Shown here piece by piece: positions 26,697-35,593 of a stretch of 64,000 bases of DNA. This stretch comes from Lactobacillus sp. ESL0700. GTDB taxonomy: Bacteria > Bacillota > Bacilli > Lactobacillales > Lactobacillaceae. Made by a program: the position numbers and the translations under genes. Numbering within the stretch: position 1 is the stretch's first letter; each line of letters starts with the position of its first letter. Under the pieces are notes generated by a model. The model was not told the DNA's origin. It worked only from the letters and a program-made list of their open reading frames with translations, and made no database searches. The DNA is taken from NCBI RefSeq assembly GCF_029392095.1, contig NZ_CP113930.1:310001-374000 (forward strand), read 5' to 3'.

Positions 26697-27695
26697 ATGC
26701 TTAAAATTGTGGCTTATGGTGTTCGTGAAAACGAAGTGGCCTTTTTTGAAAAGTTAAACAAGTATCATTATGACCTGAAACTGGAACAGGAGCTGTTGAC
26801 TCATGATAATGTAGCAACTGCTAAGGGTGCAGATGCCGTATTATTGCGTGCCAATTGTGTTGCTGATGCAGAAAACTTAGCTAAATTCCATGATTGGGGA
26901 ATTAAGTATGTTTTTACACGGACAGTTGGCTTTAATCATATTGATTTAAAAACTTGTGCCAAATATGGGATGAAGGTTGCGCGAGTTCCTGCATATTCAC
27001 CTTATGCGGTTGCAGAATTGGCGTTAACGCTGGGGATGATGCTGTTTCGCCATCTTGCACTAGCAACGACTAGTACAGACAACGGCGACTTTCGCGTGTT
27101 ACCCAGCATGTTCTCTGGTGAAATCCATTCAGGAACTGTTGGAATTATTGGTACTGGTCGAATTGGTGCTACTGAAGCCAAACTTTATCATGGGTTCGGC
27201 ACCAATGTTCTTGCCTATGATCCGTACCCGAGTGACTATGCGAAACAATTTGTAACATTTGTTAGTCAAGATGAATTACTTGCTAAGTCTGACATTGTAT
27301 CAATTCACGTTCCATATTTCCCTGGACAAAATGATAAGCTGATTGATGCCACTTTTTTAAGTAAAATGAAGAAATCAGCCGTGCTAGTTAATACGGCAAG
27401 AACGCAGCTGGCAGATTATGATGCAATTATTACTGCTGTCAAAAATGGGACAATTGCTGGCTTTGCCTCAGATGTTTTGCCCAATGAGACCAAAGTGATG
27501 GGACAGAACTTTCACGGTCAAATTACTGATCCACAAACGAGGCAACTGCAAGAACTCTATCCTCAAGTCTTGCTCACACCGCATATTGGCTCTTACACCA
27601 GTCCGGCCCTAACTGATATGATTGCGGTTAGTTATGAAAACTTTCATCAGATTTTGCTGACTGGGCACACTGATAATGATGTTAAGTTAGAATAA
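26697..27695 (+). CDS. D-2-hydroxyacid dehydrogenase (D-lactate dehydrogenase-like)
   Basis: The 332-residue NAD-dependent protein has the Rossmann motif GIIGTGRIG at about residue 145. Catalytic residues appear as Arg in VNTAR, Glu in SDVLPNET and His in LTPHIGSYT. Length and the motif TRTVGFNHIDL match the LdhD/VanH/D-HicDH group common in lactobacilli. The substrate could be pyruvate or a branched 2-keto acid; the sequence does not decide. An AAGGAGA site precedes the ATG. It is a single-gene unit. Confidence 0.85.
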   Translation: MLKIVAYGVRENEVAFFEKLNKYHYDLKLEQELLTHDNVATAKGADAVLLRANCVADAENLAKFHDWGIKYVFTRTVGFNHIDLKTCAKYGMKVARVPAYSPYAVAELALTLGMMLFRHLALATTSTDNGDFRVLPSMFSGEIHSGTVGIIGTGRIGATEAKLYHGFGTNVLAYDPYPSDYAKQFVTFVSQDELLAKSDIVSIHVPYFPGQNDKLIDATFLSKMKKSAVLVNTARTQLADYDAIITAVKNGTIAGFASDVLPNETKVMGQNFHGQITDPQTRQLQELYPQVLLTPHIGSYTSPALTDMIAVSYENFHQILLTGHTDNDVKLE

Positions 27696-27723
27696 TTGCT
27701 AAAAAGCACAAGTTTGCAAAATA

Positions 27724-27753
27724 AAAAAACTTCCTTAAAAGGAAGCTTTTTTA
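27724..27753. terminator. Bidirectional terminator
   Basis: AAAAAACTTCC-TTAAAA-GGAAGCTTTTTT serves the dehydrogenase gene on plus and the 38-residue ORF on minus. Confidence 0.75.
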
Positions 27754-27762
27754 TTCTTAGGA

Positions 27763-27879
27763 CTAATCTTCGACCTTCTTAGCCTCATTCATCGCCTTCA
27801 TCAATGAAGGGTTCTTTGAGTGACAGTCCTTAATCATTTGCCAATCTTTTTCGTCTAATTTAACAACGTATTTGCTCAT
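27763..27879 (-). CDS. Small ORF, 38 residues, function unknown
   Basis: An ATG at 27879 preceded by GAAAGGAAAA opens a short frame that starts MSKYVVKLDEKDWQMIKDC. It ends in a charged helix-like tail (AMNEAKKVED). It has no signal or membrane segment. A terminator lies directly after the stop, so the unit looks complete. The good ribosome site and codon usage like its neighbours favour a real gene. I know of no function. Confidence 0.55.
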   Translation of the reverse strand: MSKYVVKLDEKDWQMIKDCHSKNPSLMKAMNEAKKVED

Positions 27880-28278
27880 GATAATTTTCCTTTCATTAAA
27901 AGTACAATTTAACTATAGCACTTTTCGCAATAAGAGAAGAATAGAGTTCACAACAATTTTTGCAATTGTGTTGCAAAATTGATTGCTGTCTAGACCATTT
28001 GTTATGTGCAAGTCTAAATTTTTAATGGTAAACAATGCTTCAAGTGCTGATTCTAACAAGATTGTTAATTTAAGAAAGCGCTTTTGCAAAATATTACAAT
28101 TGTTACATAAAGTTGTCATTGGGTAATCAATTCTTAAAGCCTGAGAGATAGTTCTGTTATGGTTCTGACATTTTAACACTGTAGTATAGAGACAATCAAA
28201 TTGAGTAAGTCGTTTTTGGATTTGTTCAATTTTGGAAAGAAAATGATATGAAATTTTTTTATTAAGGAGAGAAAATTT
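27880..28278. other. Intergenic region and long apf leader
   Basis: About 400 bases without a gene. It contains a palindromic AAAGCGCTTT core at 28075-28084 (cre-like) and the local repeat TTTTGCAATTGTGTTGCAAAATTG near 27957. Several AT-rich promoter-like stretches occur, none with a clean -35/-10 pair. Long untranslated leaders are known for apf genes. No ORF with a ribosome site was seen. Confidence 0.4.
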
Positions 28279-28920
28279 TTGAAGGTAAAATCTATCTTAG
28301 TTAAATCAGCAGCAGTGGCAGCATTAACAGTTTCAGGTGCAATGGTGATGAATAGTGCAAAGACAAGCACTGTTCACGCAGCAACGGTTGCTAATGATGC
28401 AGCAGTTGTTACAGTGAACTACGTTGACGGCAACTTAATTCACGTTTGGAATAATTACGAGAATCCAGTAGCTACCGGTCAAGTTTTACCAAGTAATTCT
28501 TCTTGGAAAGTTATCAAAACCGCTTACGATGCTCAAGGTCATAAATGGTACGACCTTGGCAAAAACCAATGGGTTAGAGCTGCATACGTTAACAAAGGCT
28601 ACTACCCAGCTCAAGATACACAAGTAACAACAAATAATGCAGCTACTACTAATAACACTGCTGCTACTAGTCAAAATGTTGTTGCAACTGCTTCTGATTC
28701 AGAATCCAGTGCTAAGGCATGGATTGCTGGACGCGAATCAGGCGGCTCATACAGTGCACAAAATGGCCAATACATCGGTAAATACCAACTTTCTTCTTCA
28801 TACCTTAACGGCGATTATTCTGCCGCTAACCAAGAACGAGTTGCAGATAATTATGTTGCTGGTCGTTACGGCTCATGGGCAGCTGCTAAGGCTTTCTGGC
28901 AAGCAAATGGTTGGTATTAA
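28279..28920 (+). CDS. apf: Aggregation-promoting-factor-like secreted protein
   Basis: The 213-residue protein has a Sec signal peptide ending near residue 35 (TSTVHAAT). An SH3/SLAP-like region covers about residues 42-105, followed by an Asn/Thr/Ala-rich linker. The C-terminal domain AWIAGRESGGSYSAQNGQYI ... GSWAAAKAFWQANGWY is the conserved Apf/transglycosylase-like module. It is a cell-surface protein linked to aggregation and cell shape in lactobacilli. The start is TTG, preceded by AAGGAGA; no ATG fits the signal peptide. Confidence 0.9.
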   Translation: MKVKSILVKSAAVAALTVSGAMVMNSAKTSTVHAATVANDAAVVTVNYVDGNLIHVWNNYENPVATGQVLPSNSSWKVIKTAYDAQGHKWYDLGKNQWVRAAYVNKGYYPAQDTQVTTNNAATTNNTAATSQNVVATASDSESSAKAWIAGRESGGSYSAQNGQYIGKYQLSSSYLNGDYSAANQERVADNYVAGRYGSWAAAKAFWQANGWY

Positions 28921-28958
28921 TTTTTAAGACCACCAATATCATAAAACTAAATAATCTA

Positions 28959-28998
28959 AATAGGCGTTAGTCAAAAAATTGGCTAACGTCTATTTTTT
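28959..28998 (+). terminator. Terminator after apf
   Basis: AATAGGCGTTAG / CTAACGTCTATT stem with one mismatch, loop of about ten bases and seven T. Confidence 0.8.
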
Positions 28999-29033
28999 TG
29001 TAATTTTTTCACTAAAAGCTCAAGTATTTTTAA

Positions 29034-29069
29034 AGAAATCGTTTACATTTTATTTAAAAATAGTATACT
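29034..29069 (+). promoter_or_regulatory. Promoter and cre-like site of fructosamine-type PTS operon
   Basis: TTTACA at 29042-29047, a 16-base spacer and TATACT at 29064-29069. AGAAATCGTTTACA at 29034-29047 matches cre with two deviations and overlaps the -35 box. Confidence 0.65.
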
Positions 29070-29078
29070 TGAATTAAA

Positions 29079-29100
29079 GATTATATAAGATTATATAATC
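29079..29100 (+). promoter_or_regulatory. Candidate GntR operator of fructosamine-type operon
   Basis: GATTATATAA occurs twice with a ten-base period, and the second copy extends into the perfect palindrome GATTATATAATC at 29089-29100. It lies just after the predicted start of transcription. The GntR gene at the end of this operon is the likely binder. Confidence 0.45.
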
Positions 29101-29125
29101 AAGCATAATTTAAGGAGCAGATATT

Positions 29126-30100
29126 ATGAAAAAAGAACATATTGATCAAATCAATAGAGCGATTGAGGAAGTTAAGAAGCGGGATATCAAGAGTATTTAT
29201 TTTGTAGCTTGTGGTGGTTCACAAGCAGTATTAATGCCAGGTAAATACATGATGGACAGAAATACTGATTTAATCAGCCAAGTATATACTGCAAATGAAT
29301 TCGTTTATGATGCACCAAAATCCTTAGGCAAGAATTCAATTGTTATTTCGATATCACATTCTGGTACTACCCCAGAAACTGTTAATGCTACTAAATTAGG
29401 AAGAGAAAAAGGTGCCATCACCATTAGCTTTTCTCATGCTGATGAATCACCATTATGGCAAGCAACTGAATTTCCAATTCACTATGATTGGGGAACAGAT
29501 GCTGATGCCAGCGATTTAAATAAGCCTGTAGTATATGGTTTAGTATTTAAGTTGTTAGAGCATTTTACTGGTGATAAAAAGTGGGCTGTTTGCTTTGACG
29601 AATTGAATAAGTTACAAGACTTAACAGTTAAGGTAAAGAAGGATCACGCTGAATCCGCTGAAAAATGGGGCCAAAGCTATAAACGCAGTGCAAATATTTA
29701 CACTATTGGTAGTGGTATTAACTATGGTGAAGTTTACTCAACTGCAATGTGCTGGTTTATGGAAATGCAATGGATTAACTCAGCAGCAATCAATTCTGGC
29801 GAATACTTCCATGGTCCATTTGAAGTTACAGACTATGATGTACCGTTTATTTTAGTTAAGAGTATTGGTAATACTCGTCACCTTGATGAACGAGTAGAAA
29901 AATTTGCTAAGCAACATACTAAGTGCTTAGAAGTTCTTGATCAAGCAGATTTGCCATTAGATGATGTAAAGCCAGAAGCTAAAGAATTTATTGCAGCTAT
30001 TTTATCTGGTGTTGTTATTAGACAAATGGTTGAGGCAATTGCCTACGAACGCGGTCATTCATTGGATGTTCGTAGATATATGTGGCACCTTGATTATTAA
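29126..30100 (+). CDS. SIS-domain fructosamine-6-phosphate deglycase-like protein
   Basis: The 324-residue protein has two SIS domains. The first has VACGGSQAVLMPGKY and SISHSGTTPETV, the second TIGSGINYGEVYSTA and the active-site-like NSGEYFHGPFE. It ends HSLDVRRYMWHLDY, a tail typical of FrlB/GfrF deglycases, which split 6-phosphofructoselysine or 6-phosphoglucoselysine into hexose-6-phosphate and amino acid. The following mannose-family PTS genes give the same arrangement as gfr-type operons. The exact Amadori substrate is unknown. Confidence 0.78.
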   Translation: MKKEHIDQINRAIEEVKKRDIKSIYFVACGGSQAVLMPGKYMMDRNTDLISQVYTANEFVYDAPKSLGKNSIVISISHSGTTPETVNATKLGREKGAITISFSHADESPLWQATEFPIHYDWGTDADASDLNKPVVYGLVFKLLEHFTGDKKWAVCFDELNKLQDLTVKVKKDHAESAEKWGQSYKRSANIYTIGSGINYGEVYSTAMCWFMEMQWINSAAINSGEYFHGPFEVTDYDVPFILVKSIGNTRHLDERVEKFAKQHTKCLEVLDQADLPLDDVKPEAKEFIAAILSGVVIRQMVEAIAYERGHSLDVRRYMWHLDY

Positions 30101-30120
30101 TTAAGAGTGGGTAATTAAAT

Positions 30121-30585
30121 ATGATTAAACTTTTTAGAGTAGATCATCGTTTAATTCATGGACAAGTTGTTTTTTCATGGGTTAAGCAATATTCTATTAA
30201 TCGAATTATTGTGGCAGATGACATAGTTCCAAACAATCCAATGGCTAAAATGGCATTGTCAATGGCTAAGCCAACAGATTGCGAATTGGACATTGTGCCG
30301 ATTAATCAAGTTGCTTCTGTAGTTGAAGCAAATCCAAAAGACCAAATTATGATTTTGGCAAAAGGACCAGTTGAAGCATTAGCAGTAACAGAGCAATTAC
30401 CAGAAATAACAGAAATTAATTATGGTGGCGTTGCTAAAAAAGATGGTTCAAAGCAATATGGTAAAACTATTTTTCTAAATGATGAAGAATTAGAAGCAAC
30501 CAGAAAAATTATTGCTAAGAACGTTAAGATTGTGGTTCAACAGGTTCCAGCAGTTTCTCCAGAAAAAGTGGACTTTAATAAATAA
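30121..30585 (+). CDS. PTS EIIB, mannose/sorbose family (fructosamine-type locus)
   Basis: The 154-residue EIIB has active-site His13 in FRVDHRLIHGQVVFSW (second His of the motif). It is about eight residues shorter than the EIIB at 20581 and clearly divergent from it. It begins 20 bases after the deglycase gene and is followed by EIIC and EIID. Its phosphate donor EIIA is not encoded in this operon. Confidence 0.9.
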   Translation: MIKLFRVDHRLIHGQVVFSWVKQYSINRIIVADDIVPNNPMAKMALSMAKPTDCELDIVPINQVASVVEANPKDQIMILAKGPVEALAVTEQLPEITEINYGGVAKKDGSKQYGKTIFLNDEELEATRKIIAKNVKIVVQQVPAVSPEKVDFNK

Positions 30586-30604
30586 TAAGTAAGGAGGATG
30601 AGTT

Positions 30605-31351
30605 ATGTTAATAAAAGCAATCCTGCTAGGCTTCGTGTCAATAGTTGGCGTTATCGACTCAAGGCTGATTGGTAGACAGAATCTTGGTCGACCATTAATT
30701 TTGAGTATGCTGACCGGATTAGCGCTAGGTAACTTAAAAGCCGGCATTATTTTAGGTGCTTCGATGGAATTAATCTCAATGGGATTTGTTGCCATTGGTG
30801 CCGCAGCTCCGCCAAACATGCAAATTGGTAGTATTGTAGCTACAGCGTTTGCAATTATTTCTGGTGCTAGTAAAGAAACAGCTCTAGCCATTGCGTTGCC
30901 AGTAGCTGTTGCAGCGGAATTTATTGATATTTTAATGAGAATGATTATTGCGCAATTTGGTCACGTAGCCGACAAGGCGATTGATGAGGGCAAATTTAAA
31001 AAGGCCCAGCATATTCATGTGATTTGGTCATTTTTATTAAACTCAATACTGTATTTTGCCTTGATTTTCGTTGCCTTTTACTTTGGTGCCAATTCGATCA
31101 AGCCGATCGTTAATAGTATTCCTACTGTAATAACTCATGGATTAACAGTTGCGGGTAATCTGTTATCAGCATTGGGATTTGCTATGTTACTGAGTACAAT
31201 GCTTAGTAAAAAGCTATTTCCATATTTCTTATTCGGCTTTTTAGTAGTTGCATATTCAAATTTGAGTCTGATTGGCTTAACCTGCTTCTCGGTTTTGTTA
31301 GCCTTTATTATGGATAAAGTCAATTATGGTGGAAAGAAGGCGGCGAAATAA
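30605..31351 (+). CDS. PTS EIIC, mannose/sorbose family (fructosamine-type locus)
   Basis: The 248-residue membrane protein has the motifs LTGLALGNLKAGIILGASMELISMG and a basic C-terminus (GGKKAAK). It lacks the long acidic tail of the other EIIC. An AAGGAGGATGAG ribosome site gives the ATG start. It partners with EIID two bases downstream. Confidence 0.9.
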   Translation: MLIKAILLGFVSIVGVIDSRLIGRQNLGRPLILSMLTGLALGNLKAGIILGASMELISMGFVAIGAAAPPNMQIGSIVATAFAIISGASKETALAIALPVAVAAEFIDILMRMIIAQFGHVADKAIDEGKFKKAQHIHVIWSFLLNSILYFALIFVAFYFGANSIKPIVNSIPTVITHGLTVAGNLLSALGFAMLLSTMLSKKLFPYFLFGFLVVAYSNLSLIGLTCFSVLLAFIMDKVNYGGKKAAK

Positions 31352-31353
31352 AA

Positions 31354-32178
31354 ATGGAAGAATCTGAAAAGAAAAGTATCATTACAAAGAAAGACTTACG
31401 TAAGGTTTTCTTTAGATCAATGACCATTATGTGTTCGTGGAACTATGAGCGGCAAATGCATATGGGGTTTATGTACGGAATGGCTCCAATTTTAGACAAA
31501 TTATATGCTAATGATTTGGAAGAAAAGAAAAAGGCCTATAAGCGTCATATGCAATTTTATAACTGTACACCGCAATTGACTTCCTTTATCATGGGGATTG
31601 CTGCTTCGATGGAAGAGCAAAATGCTCAAAATAAGGGTGAATACGATCCTGAATCAATCTCAATGATTAAGACCAGTTTAATGGGGCCATTTGCTGGGAT
31701 TGGTGATTCGTTTTTCCAAGGTACAGTTAGAATAATTACTTTTGGTATTGGGCTTTCATTTGCCAAGCAAGGCAGTATTTTAGGTCCATTGCTAGCAGTT
31801 GGATTGTTTATGATACCTTCATTGCTGACTTCATATTACGGTACATTTTTAGGTTATAATTCTGGGAACAAGTACTTAACTAAGATGTATCAAGAAGGTT
31901 TAATGGACCGCATAATGGAATTTGCTTCTATTATTGGTTTGTCAATAGTTGGTGGCATGGTTGCTAGCATGGTGGATATTACGACGCCGATTAAATTTGC
32001 TGCAGGTGGTGCTAAACTAACTTTGCAGTCAATTTTAAATCAAATGTTTCCTAAAATGTTACCCTTGTTGTTTACTTTAGCAATTTATTATTTGATTAAG
32101 AAAAAGATTAATACAAATGCCCTCTTAATTGGTATTATCATTTTCGGTATAATAATAGGTGCTTTGGGAATTTTGTAA
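31354..32178 (+). CDS. PTS EIID, mannose/sorbose family (fructosamine-type locus)
   Basis: The 274-residue EIID has FFRSMTIMCSWNYERQMHMGFMYGM and SLMGPFAGIGDSFFQGT, the conserved EIID regions. C-terminal helices end at the stop. It starts two bases after the EIIC stop, so translational coupling is likely. A terminator follows before the regulator gene. Confidence 0.9.
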   Translation: MEESEKKSIITKKDLRKVFFRSMTIMCSWNYERQMHMGFMYGMAPILDKLYANDLEEKKKAYKRHMQFYNCTPQLTSFIMGIAASMEEQNAQNKGEYDPESISMIKTSLMGPFAGIGDSFFQGTVRIITFGIGLSFAKQGSILGPLLAVGLFMIPSLLTSYYGTFLGYNSGNKYLTKMYQEGLMDRIMEFASIIGLSIVGGMVASMVDITTPIKFAAGGAKLTLQSILNQMFPKMLPLLFTLAIYYLIKKKINTNALLIGIIIFGIIIGALGIL

Positions 32179-32182
32179 AAAT

Positions 32183-32226
32183 AAAAGTCCATTTTCAGCT
32201 TAATGTCTGATAAATGGACTTTTTTA
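32183..32226 (+). terminator. Terminator after EIID
   Basis: AAAAGTCCATTT / AAATGGACTTTT stem with a 17-base loop and T tail. Confidence 0.82.
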
Positions 32227-32249
32227 TTGCTTTATAGTAGGATACACGT

Positions 32250-32972
32250 ATGAAAATGCTGAAAAATGACAAACCATTATATTTACAAATTGCTTCTTTG
32301 ATTAAAAGCAATATTTATTCTAATAAGTATTATCCCACACAAAAATTACCAACTGAAAGCGAACTTTGTGTTTTGTATTCAGTTAGTAAAATAACAGTTC
32401 GTAAAGCAATAAAAATTTTAGAAGCTCAGGATTTAGTTAAAAAGATTCGTGGTAAAGGTACTTTTGTAAAAGTTAAAAAAGAAAGTTTACAAATTGGAAA
32501 GAATTCAGTTGGTTTTACTGACTTTTTTTCAACCAAAGGACAACAATTAGAGAGCCAATTTTTGCAAACTCAAATTATTAATGAAGCTAATGAGTTGCCA
32601 GAAGAAATTCAAGCCAAATTTTCGGTTCCAGTTGTCTATATTAAACGTCTTTTTATTAGGGAAGGAGTGCCGATCGGGCTAGATAATCTCTATGTTTCTG
32701 GTGAGAAATTTCCTAAGTTTATTGAAAAGATGCTAACATCAAAAGGCTTGTATAATACTTTGCTAGAATATTATGGTGTCAAGATTACTAAATCAGAATT
32801 GAAAATTGATGGCATAACGGCAGATGCAGAGTATGCGGATGAATTAAAGTGTGCACTTGGTGATCCTCTGTTTGTTGTTAAAAAGGATGGCTATACTGCA
32901 GATCATCAATTGATCCATTCTTCTAAGTCAATTGTTAGGTGTGATCGCATAGAATACAAGTTTACTATTTAA
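32250..32972 (+). CDS. GntR-family regulator (HutC type) of the fructosamine locus
   Basis: The 240-residue protein has a winged helix at residues 7-75 (TESELCVLYSVSKITVRKAIKILEAQDLVKKIRGKGTFVKV). A UTRA domain covers about 95-235. Gene position at the end of the deglycase/PTS operon suggests local control, probably through the palindrome at 29079-29100. The start is the ATG at 32250; no strong ribosome site is seen, so low expression is likely. Confidence 0.83.
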   Translation: MKMLKNDKPLYLQIASLIKSNIYSNKYYPTQKLPTESELCVLYSVSKITVRKAIKILEAQDLVKKIRGKGTFVKVKKESLQIGKNSVGFTDFFSTKGQQLESQFLQTQIINEANELPEEIQAKFSVPVVYIKRLFIREGVPIGLDNLYVSGEKFPKFIEKMLTSKGLYNTLLEYYGVKITKSELKIDGITADAEYADELKCALGDPLFVVKKDGYTADHQLIHSSKSIVRCDRIEYKFTI

Positions 32973-32992
32973 AATTATAAATAGTAGAGATT

Positions 32993-33022
32993 AGGGAAGA
33001 CAGTTTATGATGTCTTCCTTTT
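32993..33022 (+). terminator. Terminator after GntR gene
   Basis: GGAAGACA / TGTCTTCC stem with an eight-base loop and T-rich tail. Confidence 0.65.
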
Positions 33023-33037
33023 ATTTTAAACAAAAAT

Positions 33038-33079
33038 ATCCTGTTAACTAGATACTATAAGGTATCTGTTTAACAGGAT
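33038..33079 (-). terminator. Terminator of the MFS transporter gene
   Basis: ATCCTGTTAA / TTAACAGGAT with inner GATAC/GTATC forms a long hairpin downstream of the minus-strand gene. Confidence 0.6.
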
Positions 33080-33105
33080 TTAATGGATTATCTTTAAAAT
33101 TAATA

Positions 33106-34278
33106 TTAACTATTAAGCGGCTTTTTATTAGTAATAATGATTCCTGAAATTAGCAGTAGCACACCTAAAATCGTATAAACAATAAAAATTGGCGTCCAGG
33201 AATGAAGCAAGCCTTGCAAGTAGCCTGATAGGGCAGGACCAACTGCCGCTAAAAGATAGCCGAATGATTGGGCTGTCCCTGACAGTTGAGCTGTTTGCCT
33301 AAAGTTAGCTGATTTCTTTTGAAAGAAAACAACACAGAGACTAAAGGCTGAACCAGCACCAATTCCTAAAATAATCGCCAGAATCACATTAGCGGTGAAA
33401 TTTCCGGGGAATAGTAGTAATAGTCCTGCACCTATGGCAAAGCCACCACCGACGATACTGGATGCTAAAGCCATACCTACTTTTTTTCGAGCAATAATTG
33501 GCGTCAATAAGGACATTGGCATCCCACATAATTGAAAAATTGTTGCCAATAGTCCAGCCGTTGTCACGCTAAAGCCTGTGCTGGTCCAAAAGCTTGGCAG
33601 CCAAGTCAGCATTGAATAGTAGAGCAGTGACTGGGTACCAAAGAAGAAGGTAATTAACCATGTTAGTTGATAGTGATTAATTGAAGTAACCTTATTTTGC
33701 GTAGTTGCCTTGACATGGTGGGGTTTAGGAACAATCCGGACGACAACTGCCCATAATAAAAATCCACCGAGGCCAATTAAACTAAATAATGCCAGCGTCA
33801 TTGGCAAGTTGATTTTTTTAACTAACGGAGCTGCAAGTCCAGTCCCAAGAGAAGCCACTAGTCCCATAGTAAAAGTATAAAGACTGGTGAAAACCGTCGC
33901 CTTGGTTGGAAAGTATTCTTGAATAACGGCAGGAAGCAGCACGTTACCACCGGAAATCCCGATACCAATTAATATTGTTCCTAGCAGTAGAAAGTAGCTG
34001 TTAGGGATAACGCGTAAATAGCCGCCAATTGCTAGGATTAAAAGCGTAAAAAATAGCACTTTGGCATTACCTTGCTTAATCCCCAGGTGAGCAATGACTG
34101 GCGACAATAAGGCAAACATGACTAGTGGAATGGTTGTCAGCCAGCCGCTCATACTTGGTGCCAAACCAATTTCGCTTTGCAGCCAAGGTAAAATTGGCGG
34201 AATCATTGTAATTGGCAGCCGTAAATTAGCGGCAATTAATAAGATACCTGCACCAATTAAAAAATTTTTCTTTTTCAC
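33106..34278 (-). CDS. MFS transporter, CynX/NimT (cyanate permease-like) family
   Basis: The product has about 390 residues with twelve predicted membrane segments. NLRLPITMIPPILPWLQSEIGL near the start is characteristic of the CynX/NimT branch. The frame extends upstream to a TTG at 34356, but that adds 26 non-hydrophobic residues and has no ribosome site. The GTG at 34278 gives VKKKNFLIGAG, a short cytoplasmic leader before helix 1, and is preferred. Substrate is unknown; characterised members export or import small organic anions or nitroimidazoles. It stands alone in its operon. Confidence 0.8.
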   Translation of the reverse strand: MKKKNFLIGAGILLIAANLRLPITMIPPILPWLQSEIGLAPSMSGWLTTIPLVMFALLSPVIAHLGIKQGNAKVLFFTLLILAIGGYLRVIPNSYFLLLGTILIGIGISGGNVLLPAVIQEYFPTKATVFTSLYTFTMGLVASLGTGLAAPLVKKINLPMTLALFSLIGLGGFLLWAVVVRIVPKPHHVKATTQNKVTSINHYQLTWLITFFFGTQSLLYYSMLTWLPSFWTSTGFSVTTAGLLATIFQLCGMPMSLLTPIIARKKVGMALASSIVGGGFAIGAGLLLLFPGNFTANVILAIILGIGAGSAFSLCVVFFQKKSANFRQTAQLSGTAQSFGYLLAAVGPALSGYLQGLLHSWTPIFIVYTILGVLLLISGIIITNKKPLNS

Positions 34279-34475
34279 ATTAACACGTTCTTTCAATTTG
34301 TTTAATTTTCTGAAGCACCAGTAAATAACTTTAGTGGAAAAATAATATTTTGGCAAATGGACCGTTTTAATTGAAGAAGCAGAATTAAATTAATTGGCAT
34401 TAACTAGCAATAAGTTTTAAAATGACAGTTAAAGCCACAAAGAGATATAGAACTATCGACTCTCGAGGAAATTAA

Positions 34476-35531
34476 ATGAAGAAAAATAAATTTGCGCTTG
34501 CTTTAATTAGTGTTACTTTGTTGTTGATTGGTACGGCAGATGTGCAAAACACTTCTCAAACCGTCACGGCGGCAACTCAAGGCTACGTCAAAGTTAAGAC
34601 AAAGAAAAAGGTCCGGCTTTATTGGGTTTCTGGGAAGCATTCTAATTATTATGCTTTACCGAACCATAAATATTCGTATAGTAGTAAAAGTCGAATTGGT
34701 AAGCGGCATGCTTCTGCCTATAAAATTGGTAATAATGCGCACTGGATTTTAGCTAAAGATGTGAAGACAGTTAAAAAAGCTAAAGCTGTTACCTATGTTA
34801 AAGCTCAAATGGTGCTGCCGCGAGGATATAATCGGGCAGAATTGCTTAAGGCATATGAGGGACATCCTAGTAAGGCGTTTGTCGCTGCTTCCATGCAGGG
34901 GATGAAGACCAATACTTTTAGTCGCAATCATCTTGCCGAAAGTAAGGCAGATAATCAAACAGAGGTTGACTTGGACAATATTACGCCAGAACAATTGACG
35001 ACTTTATCGGATTTTTCTCTTAGATTAATTAATGAAGCTCGCAATAACTTAGGCCTGAAGGCTTGGGTGGATAGTGCTGGTACGCAGAAATTGGCGCAAG
35101 CAATTGCAACAGAGTACGAACAAAATGGCAGAACGATCAAGGATGGCCATTATGTGCCGGGCATTGTCCGCGCCTGCCAAGCTAACGGCTTAAATTTGAA
35201 TGACAATTACGTTGAAGATATGGCTGGCTTTTATAATCAGAAGCAGACATTGTCGATGACTGAGCTGAAGAAAAGTATTTATTTTGGCATTAAACAAATG
35301 ATATTTGGCTATGTTGGCAGCGGTGAAAGTGATCGCGGCAAACGTAGCAACTATCAGGAATGGGAACATGCTGGAGATTTGTTTAACACGCAAGGTTCTT
35401 TGCATGATGGTGATTATAATTACTTTGGCTTCAGCGTATCGCGGACTGATGACATTTGTTCGCTACATTTTATTAGTGTACCGACCTATGTTGTTAAAGA
35501 TCAGAAGTATAATTTGAGTTTCAAGCCATAA
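34476..35531 (+). CDS. Secreted surface protein with CAP/SEC10-PgrA-like domain
   Basis: The 351-residue protein has a signal peptide cleaved near residue 33 (SQTVTAAT). A short SLAP/SH3-like region with KVRLYWVSGKHSNYYALPNHKYSY is next. The C-terminal half has LRLINEARNNLGLKAWVDSAGTQKLAQAIATEYEQNG, as in CAP-like or SEC10/PgrA surface-exclusion domains. There is no LPXTG anchor. It is expected at the cell wall. Ligand and role are unknown. The ribosome site is a GAGGAAA before the ATG. Confidence 0.72.
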   Translation: MKKNKFALALISVTLLLIGTADVQNTSQTVTAATQGYVKVKTKKKVRLYWVSGKHSNYYALPNHKYSYSSKSRIGKRHASAYKIGNNAHWILAKDVKTVKKAKAVTYVKAQMVLPRGYNRAELLKAYEGHPSKAFVAASMQGMKTNTFSRNHLAESKADNQTEVDLDNITPEQLTTLSDFSLRLINEARNNLGLKAWVDSAGTQKLAQAIATEYEQNGRTIKDGHYVPGIVRACQANGLNLNDNYVEDMAGFYNQKQTLSMTELKKSIYFGIKQMIFGYVGSGESDRGKRSNYQEWEHAGDLFNTQGSLHDGDYNYFGFSVSRTDDICSLHFISVPTYVVKDQKYNLSFKP

Positions 35532-35542
35532 TTCTGGAATTT

Positions 35543-35582
35543 AAAAAGACAGTTTACAATCGATGTAAGCTGTCTTTCTTTT
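35543..35582. terminator. Terminator between convergent genes
   Basis: AAAGACAG / CTGTCTTT with inner TTTAC/GTAAG pairing, then a T-rich tail. Confidence 0.7.
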
Positions 35583-35593
35583 GCTTGATAATT

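Noticed and set aside
34279-34356. N-terminal 26-residue extension of the MFS transporter
   Set aside because: It begins with TTG, lacks a ribosome site and places an unusual polar segment before the first helix.
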